Shown in pieces: positions 53,515 to 57,635 of a DNA stretch of 57,635 bases. The translations under genes and the position numbers were made by a program. Positions within the stretch are counted from its first letter, which is position 1, and each line of letters starts with the position of its first letter. Source of the stretch: Treponema sp. UBA3862 (GTDB lineage: Bacteria; Spirochaetota; Spirochaetia; Treponematales; Treponemataceae); the NCBI GenBank assembly GCA_002392405.1, contig DGGY01000038.1, forward strand, positions 1 through 57,635, written 5' to 3'. The notes beneath the pieces are model-generated. The model was not told the DNA's origin. It worked only from the letters and a program-made list of their open reading frames with translations, and did not search any database.

Positions 53515-53952
53515 TTGAGGAAGGCTTATTTTGTCGCCTGTGGTGATATTGTTTTTTTCAAACCAGCCCTGCGGAACTTCAAGAGCATAGCGCACGCTGA
53601 CAGTAGAAGTTATGTCAGAAAGACTGAAAGGTGTCATGTCAAAAATATTGCGGATTGTTCCGTGGCTGTCTATGTAGGCAATTGAAAGCGGGTGAGGGGT
53701 GTTTTTCATCCAGAAACTTAAAATCTGGTCTTTTTCAAAAATAAAAATCATCCCCGTTCCCTCGGGAATATTTTTCCTTTCCATAAAGCCGAAGTTTCTT
53801 TCCTGTGCAGTGCGTGCTGTTTCTGCCTGTACTTTAATGAGGCGGCCGTCCTGTGTCGTTATGGACAGTTCCTGAACAGGGAGTTTATGTGCGCAGGCTG
53901 TAAAAGAAAAAAACAGGTATAAAACTGCGGCAAGAGAAAAAAGTTTTTTCAT
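53512..53952 (-). CDS. DUF192 lipoprotein
   Basis: From the ATG at 53952 the protein has 146 residues; a frame open to 54234 lies inside the TPR gene and is not used. The signal peptide ends in SFTAC with C20 as the likely lipid site. The DUF192 domain (PF02643) covers about 28-145 with ETARTAQERNFGFMERKNIP, GMIFIFEKDQILSFWMKNT and LSIAYIDSHGTI, which are its typical blocks. The biochemical role of the family is not established. It lies four bases after the TPR gene on the same strand, so the two are likely translated together. Confidence 0.85.
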   Translation of the reverse strand: MKKLFSLAAVLYLFFSFTACAHKLPVQELSITTQDGRLIKVQAETARTAQERNFGFMERKNIPEGTGMIFIFEKDQILSFWMKNTPHPLSIAYIDSHGTIRNIFDMTPFSLSDITSTVSVRYALEVPQGWFEKNNITTGDKISLPQ

Positions 53953-53956
53953 TTTT

Positions 53957-55102
53957 CTATACATCCATCTTTGCAAGTTCACTGGCTGCAAGAGCATCTG
54001 ACGGGTCAATTTCAAGTACGGTCTGGAAATATGCTGCTGCTTCAGAAGGTTTTCCTTCTTTAAGACAGAGGTAGCCGAGATTTGAAATGATTTTTGTATT
54101 TTCTGCTTCCAGGGAAAGGGCTGCAAGAAGGTGTTCCTTTGCCTTTGCAAGATTGTTTTCTTCCATTTCGCAGATGGCAAGTTCGTTGTATGTGTCTGCT
54201 TTTTTACCGCCTTCAAGGGTGAGCGATTTTTCAAAAGCCATTTTTGCGTCGCTCCAGCGTTTTTTCTGCCTTAAACCCCAGCCCAGCATGAACCAGGCGT
54301 TCCAGACATCTGGATTTTTTTCAAGGAAGAGGCGGATTTCGTCCAGCCCCTTATCAACTTCACCTCTGCTGATTAAATCATGTGCGGCAATAAAGTGATC
54401 ATCTTCCATGTTGCGGTTTGAGATTTCATCAATGAGCTGCTGGGCACGGTTCTTTTTGTAGATGCCGTTTTCTCCCATCTCGTCATCGCTCATTTCGCAG
54501 GTGAGTGCAAGGTAGGTTTCAAAACAGCTGCGTGCTTCCTTAAAGTTATGCTTTTTTAAGTAGTAAAAAGCTGAATTGAAAAATGCATCAGGGACAGCAG
54601 GTTCAGCATCCATTGCCTGTCTGTAGTAAAAAAGAGCATCGCTGTCATAGGCGTCCGCATCTTCCGTGAGCCCTGAACTTCTGTATGAGTCTGCCCTCTG
54701 GTCAAAGAAGAGGGCGGTATTGAGGATTGTTGCAATGTCTTCCGGATCAAAACCGCGGAGTGAAGCGTAGATTTCTTCAGCAAAATCCCAGTCTGCGTTT
54801 TTTGTTTTTAAGATTGCCGCTTCAGTGAGTTCTTTTTTGAGGTTAGGGCGTGCTTTATTTAAAAGTGAGCGGTAGTAGAGGATGTTTTTATTTTCCTGGT
54901 CGTAAGCCATTACTGTAAGAAGACCTGCAAGAATCTGCTCTTCGGTAAGTTCATCCATGTTGAAAGTTCCCGGATCTTCATTGTCTTTTTTCTGCACCGG
55001 AAGAGGAATTGTCTGGTCAATATGCATTGCTTTTTCTGTGAATTTAAAATCTTCCGGCAGCTGGATAAAATAAACTGATTCAAGAGGGTTTGTCTGTTTC
55101 AT
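53957..55102 (-). CDS. TPR-repeat protein
   Basis: 381 residues without a signal peptide, so probably cytoplasmic. The N-terminal 50 residues are unassigned (FIQLPEDFKFTEKAM). From about 55 on, helical pairs follow the TPR pattern, clearest at the C-terminus: WNAWFMLGWGLRQKKRWSDA, YNELAICEMEENNLAKAKEH and ISNLGYLCLKEGKPSEAAAY, ending at ALAASELAKMDV. TPR proteins hold partner proteins; no partner is evident. AAGGACACTTATG gives the start. It lies between the PilZ gene (58 bases upstream) and the DUF192 gene (four bases downstream), all on the minus strand. Confidence 0.85.
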   Translation of the reverse strand: MKQTNPLESVYFIQLPEDFKFTEKAMHIDQTIPLPVQKKDNEDPGTFNMDELTEEQILAGLLTVMAYDQENKNILYYRSLLNKARPNLKKELTEAAILKTKNADWDFAEEIYASLRGFDPEDIATILNTALFFDQRADSYRSSGLTEDADAYDSDALFYYRQAMDAEPAVPDAFFNSAFYYLKKHNFKEARSCFETYLALTCEMSDDEMGENGIYKKNRAQQLIDEISNRNMEDDHFIAAHDLISRGEVDKGLDEIRLFLEKNPDVWNAWFMLGWGLRQKKRWSDAKMAFEKSLTLEGGKKADTYNELAICEMEENNLAKAKEHLLAALSLEAENTKIISNLGYLCLKEGKPSEAAAYFQTVLEIDPSDALAASELAKMDV

Positions 55103-55160
55103 AAGTGTCCTTGAGTGTCTGTATGAGAGTAATCCCGGTTAAAAAATCCGGAAAAGTTAT

Positions 55161-56117
55161 TTACTGGGCTGCTTTTGCCTGTGCAACTGCGGCTTTTACT
55201 GCCTGGGCTGCGGCCTGTGTTCCTGATGAAGCGGCCTGTGCTTTTTTCTGCTGTTCTTCTGCAAGTTTTGCCTGTGCGGCCTTCTGCTGTGCTATCTGGT
55301 CACTTGCTGAAAGCTGTGTTTTGCGTACTGCTGTCAGGAATGAGTTTACATGAAGCTTATATGAAAGCGGTGTGAGTTTTTCTGAGAAACTCATTGAACA
55401 GGCAACAATGTCCTTGCGGCCTTCTATGAGTTCTGCGGCAACAATAACTCCGCTTAATGTGATGATTTCACTCGGGTCTTCAAACTGAAGGCGCAGCTGT
55501 GCAGGTTTGTTTGTAAGAAACTGTGACAGCCCTAAAAGAATGATTTTTGCACCAGAGAAAGAAAGATCGCGTACAATACAGTGGCGGGGAACGTTCTGAA
55601 CTATGATGATTGCCTCTTCTTTTGTGAGTCCGAGCTTGCGTTTTGAATCTTCATTGATGATAATGCGTTCTTCACGGCGGCGGATTGCGTTTGAATTTGC
55701 CTCGAGAAGACGGCCGACAACTTCGATTAAGTCATCAGGCGGACGCTGGGTAAAGGTGATTGTAATGATTGCAAGGTCAGTTGAGTTCATGTATGGAACG
55801 ATGTTTGTAACATGACCTGCAACAAAGAAACTCATCAGGTTGTTTTCTGATTCCAGAAAGCAGAAGCGGAGGTTAATGCCGGTTGTGTCTTTGTTTGACA
55901 GTGCCTGGAAAGCGCCGCCTTTTGCACCGACAATAATTTTTGCCTGCTGAAAAGAAGTAGAATTTACGATACAAGGCCACTGCCCCTGGTTACATTTTAT
56001 GTAAATCTGGCGCGGGTCAAGCCCTATGGCGCGGATGATGTCTTTTGTAAAAGTGATTTCCGTGTCACGATACTGATCGTAATATTTTTGTATCTGCTGA
56101 CTGGTTGCAATACCCAT
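55161..56117 (-). CDS. PilZ-domain c-di-GMP receptor
   Basis: 318 residues, cytoplasmic. The N-terminal domain (about 1-135) is beta-rich and resembles the YcgR-type N-terminal domain. The PilZ domain (about 140-265) has the two c-di-GMP motifs: R-x-x-x-R at 147-151 (RREER) and D-x-S-x-x-G at 184-189 (DLSFSG). Both are complete, so binding is likely. The last 45 residues are an Ala/Gln/Lys-rich, probably helical tail ([17 protein letters not shown]) not part of the PilZ fold. In spirochetes PilZ proteins link c-di-GMP to motility and virulence; this one has no linked enzyme in the window. A good promoter precedes it. Confidence 0.87.
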   Translation of the reverse strand: MGIATSQQIQKYYDQYRDTEITFTKDIIRAIGLDPRQIYIKCNQGQWPCIVNSTSFQQAKIIVGAKGGAFQALSNKDTTGINLRFCFLESENNLMSFFVAGHVTNIVPYMNSTDLAIITITFTQRPPDDLIEVVGRLLEANSNAIRRREERIIINEDSKRKLGLTKEEAIIIVQNVPRHCIVRDLSFSGAKIILLGLSQFLTNKPAQLRLQFEDPSEIITLSGVIVAAELIEGRKDIVACSMSFSEKLTPLSYKLHVNSFLTAVRKTQLSASDQIAQQKAAQAKLAEEQQKKAQAASSGTQAAAQAVKAAVAQAKAAQ

Positions 56118-56124
56118 AACTTTA

Positions 56125-56153
56125 ATAATACTTTATAACGGCACAGGGGTCAA
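56125..56153 (-). promoter_or_regulatory. Promoter for the PilZ gene
   Basis: On the minus strand TTGACC (56153-56148), 17 bases, TATTAT (56130-56125), eight bases before the ATG, so the leader would be very short or absent and the start codon lacks a clear ribosome site. Confidence 0.6.
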
Positions 56154-56204
56154 TTATTTAGCACTTTTAAATATTACTAAAACTAAAAGTTTTAATTGTT
56201 TCTG

Positions 56205-57059
56205 TCAGTCGAAACAAAAACCAAGCCATGCGGCGCAGCGGCTGTAAGTAGTGTAGGAAAGAACATTTTTTTTGTTTATGTACAGGGAAGTTGATCTTCC
56301 GCCGTCCATTTCAAGTGCGTCAACACAGCCGAGCCGTAAAAGAAGTTCTGCACATTCCGGGAAGGACAGGCCTGCGCTTTCAGAAGACTTTTCTCCTTCG
56401 GCGCACAGAAGAATAAGAGTTTTTCCGTCTTCACTCAGGCCTGCGGCAGTTCTTGAGTCAAAACTGGTGTGCTTAAACTTCTGTATTTCTTTATTTTTTA
56501 AGATTGTGTAAAAACCGCCGAAGCACCATTCACAGTCCTGAGTTTCATGTTTAGTCTGATTCTGGAGAACTTTTCCTTTTATTCCGTTTTGTGTTTTGCA
56601 GAAGGCGAGGGCGCTGTACTGAAGTGTTTCTTCTGACAGAACGGTGCCATCACTTTTATGAATACCACAGATTGTACGAGGAGATACGAACCTGCCTTTA
56701 AAAGGGCTTGTGTTCACCGAAATAAATGACTGCGATTTTTTTGCAAACGAGGCTGCTGTTATGCCTTTTTTTAAGTCTGAAGGTTTTGAAGGATAAGTTT
56801 TGATTGAAAGGGAAGGTGCGCTTAAATCGATTTTTACAAAGTGTGCGCGAAGGGGAAGGGTTTTATCTTTAAATAAATAATAGGAAACATATGGATTAAG
56901 TGCAGTCCATTCAGGAGAAAAGTTTTCAAAAAGCCTTTCTCCCCGTTCTGTAACAGGCGTTTTTTCGAGCGTTGTGCAGGAAAAGAAAAAGAATGCGGCC
57001 GCTGATAAAAGCAGGAGTTTTTTCAGGCTGGATTGAATTATTTTATAGCTCAGAGTCAT
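56205..57059 (-). CDS. Phosphodiester glycosidase (NAGPA-type) lipoprotein
   Basis: 284 residues. The signal peptide ends in FFFSC with C28 as the lipid site. The NAGPA domain (PF09992) spans about 70-284: FISVNTSPFKGRF, SFDSRTAAGLSEDGKTLIL and the end block GCVDALEMDGGRSTSLYI match the family signature, in which the Asp-Gly-Gly turn lies at the active site. The animal member uncovers mannose-6-phosphate; bacterial members act on various sugar phosphodiesters or wall polymers, and the substrate here is unknown. Its ATG shares one base with the stop of the upstream XRE-cupin gene (TAATG), so the two are coupled. Confidence 0.85.
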   Translation of the reverse strand: MTLSYKIIQSSLKKLLLLSAAAFFFFSCTTLEKTPVTERGERLFENFSPEWTALNPYVSYYLFKDKTLPLRAHFVKIDLSAPSLSIKTYPSKPSDLKKGITAASFAKKSQSFISVNTSPFKGRFVSPRTICGIHKSDGTVLSEETLQYSALAFCKTQNGIKGKVLQNQTKHETQDCEWCFGGFYTILKNKEIQKFKHTSFDSRTAAGLSEDGKTLILLCAEGEKSSESAGLSFPECAELLLRLGCVDALEMDGGRSTSLYINKKNVLSYTTYSRCAAWLGFCFD

Positions 57060-57635
57060 TATCTGTTGGAAAAACGCTGCGGCGGAGTGACAGTCCAGAT
57101 TGCTTTAAGCGGAATTGCCCCTGTATTTATGAGGGTGTGCGGTGCGCTTGCAGAAAAAGTAACACTGTCACCTGCTTCTAAATCGTAGGTGAGGTTTTCG
57201 TACTGGAGCTGGCAGCTTCCTTCGAGAATGTAGCCTATTTCACGGCCGGAGTGTCCGTAAGAGCCGCGGTGAGTTTTTTCTTTTACAGGAATGGTTATTT
57301 CATAGCATTCAAGTGCGTGTTCGCCTTCAGATTTTACTGGAGAAGCGATTTCTTCGTAGGTGATTTCCCCTTCCTTTATTTTGCGTCTTTCTTCCCTGTA
57401 AATTACTTCTACGGGAAGTTTTTTGTGGTATTCTTCGAATAAAAATTCCAGGTTAATATCAAGAACATCAGCAAGAGTTAAAAGAGTATCAATTGCAGGA
57501 CTTACCTTGTTGCGTTCAATCTGGCTGACGAGACTTTCAGAAACGCCGCTTTCTTTTGCTACAGCCTTGAGTGTAAGCTTTTTGCGCTCCCTGACTGCAC
57601 GGATTTTTTCTCCAAAGTGGTAAGGAACTTTTTTT
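57059..57635 (-). CDS. XRE-family regulator with cupin domain (partial, 5' end outside)
   Basis: The gene enters from the right edge on the minus strand; 191 codons and the stop (TAA at 57061-57059) are in the window, and only a few N-terminal codons seem missing. The XRE helix-turn-helix comes first: KIRAVRERKKLTLKAVAKES and VSESLVSQIERNKVSPAI. A cupin domain follows in the last 85 residues, with GYILEGSCQLQYENLTYDLE and GDSVTFSASAPHTLINTG as its two motifs. This HTH-cupin architecture is common in regulators that bind a small ligand in the cupin. The stop overlaps the start of the phosphodiester glycosidase gene by one base, so that gene may be a target or partner. Confidence 0.9.
   Translation of the reverse strand, partial: KKVPYHFGEKIRAVRERKKLTLKAVAKESGVSESLVSQIERNKVSPAIDTLLTLADVLDINLEFLFEEYHKKLPVEVIYREERRKIKEGEITYEEIASPVKSEGEHALECYEITIPVKEKTHRGSYGHSGREIGYILEGSCQLQYENLTYDLEAGDSVTFSASAPHTLINTGAIPLKAIWTVTPPQRFSNR

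Noticed and set aside
53953..54234. An N-terminal extension of the DUF192 lipoprotein up to 54234
   Set aside because: The extension overlaps the TPR gene in another frame and would bury the signal peptide; the ATG at 53952 begins it properly.

Overview
The window looks like a chromosomal segment of a host-associated Treponema or a close spirochete. This is inferred from family content, with no marker RNA to confirm it. The cues are moderately AT-rich DNA, many lipoproteins with a relaxed Ser/Ala-Cys lipobox, an archaeal-type UMP kinase, an EarP-dependent EF-P, PEGA, TIG and PilZ proteins, and dense single-strand gene runs. No tRNA, rRNA, CRISPR array, transposase or phage gene was seen.

Layout. 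Bases 1-3500 hold the end of an ABC ATPase gene, an AEC-type transporter (minus strand), a four-helix membrane protein, a small secreted protein and an acyl-ACP thioesterase. Bases 3716-34437 are taken up by three tandem plus-strand genes for giant paralogous lipoproteins of about 3300-3376 residues each. They are built from Ig-like modules and end in a propeller-like C-terminal region. Bases 34687-42284 form a minus-strand run in the order radC, PEGA protein, HtrA protease, class 3 lipase, earP, efp, with efp also having its own promoter. A Bax-like glucosaminidase lipoprotein (plus) diverges from radC. The next minus-strand block is cysS, ECF-type sigma factor, zinc-finger anti-sigma factor, TIG/transglutaminase-like protein and pyrH. 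A 575-residue lipoprotein (minus) diverges from murB (plus), which is followed by a double cyclic-nucleotide-domain regulator and a secreted protein. The window ends with minus-strand DUF192, TPR, PilZ, phosphodiester-glycosidase and XRE-cupin genes.

Most remarkable. (1) The three giant lipoprotein genes fill over half of the window. They are strongly conserved as proteins but diverged at synonymous sites, and the third has a replaced C-terminal region with unusual codon use. (2) A small GC-rich, double-hairpin repeat occurs three times on the plus strand (13851, 34541, 51141). The third copy lies in frame inside murB and adds about 25 residues, recalling the coding palindromic elements known in Rickettsia. 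(3) The transglutaminase-like protein next to the sigma/anti-sigma pair lacks the catalytic cysteine.

How the genes fit together. Much of the window concerns the cell envelope: lipoproteins, wall synthesis (MurB), wall cleavage (Bax-like), periplasmic quality control (HtrA) and a likely envelope-sensing sigma/anti-sigma pair. EarP and EF-P form a translation-modification pair.
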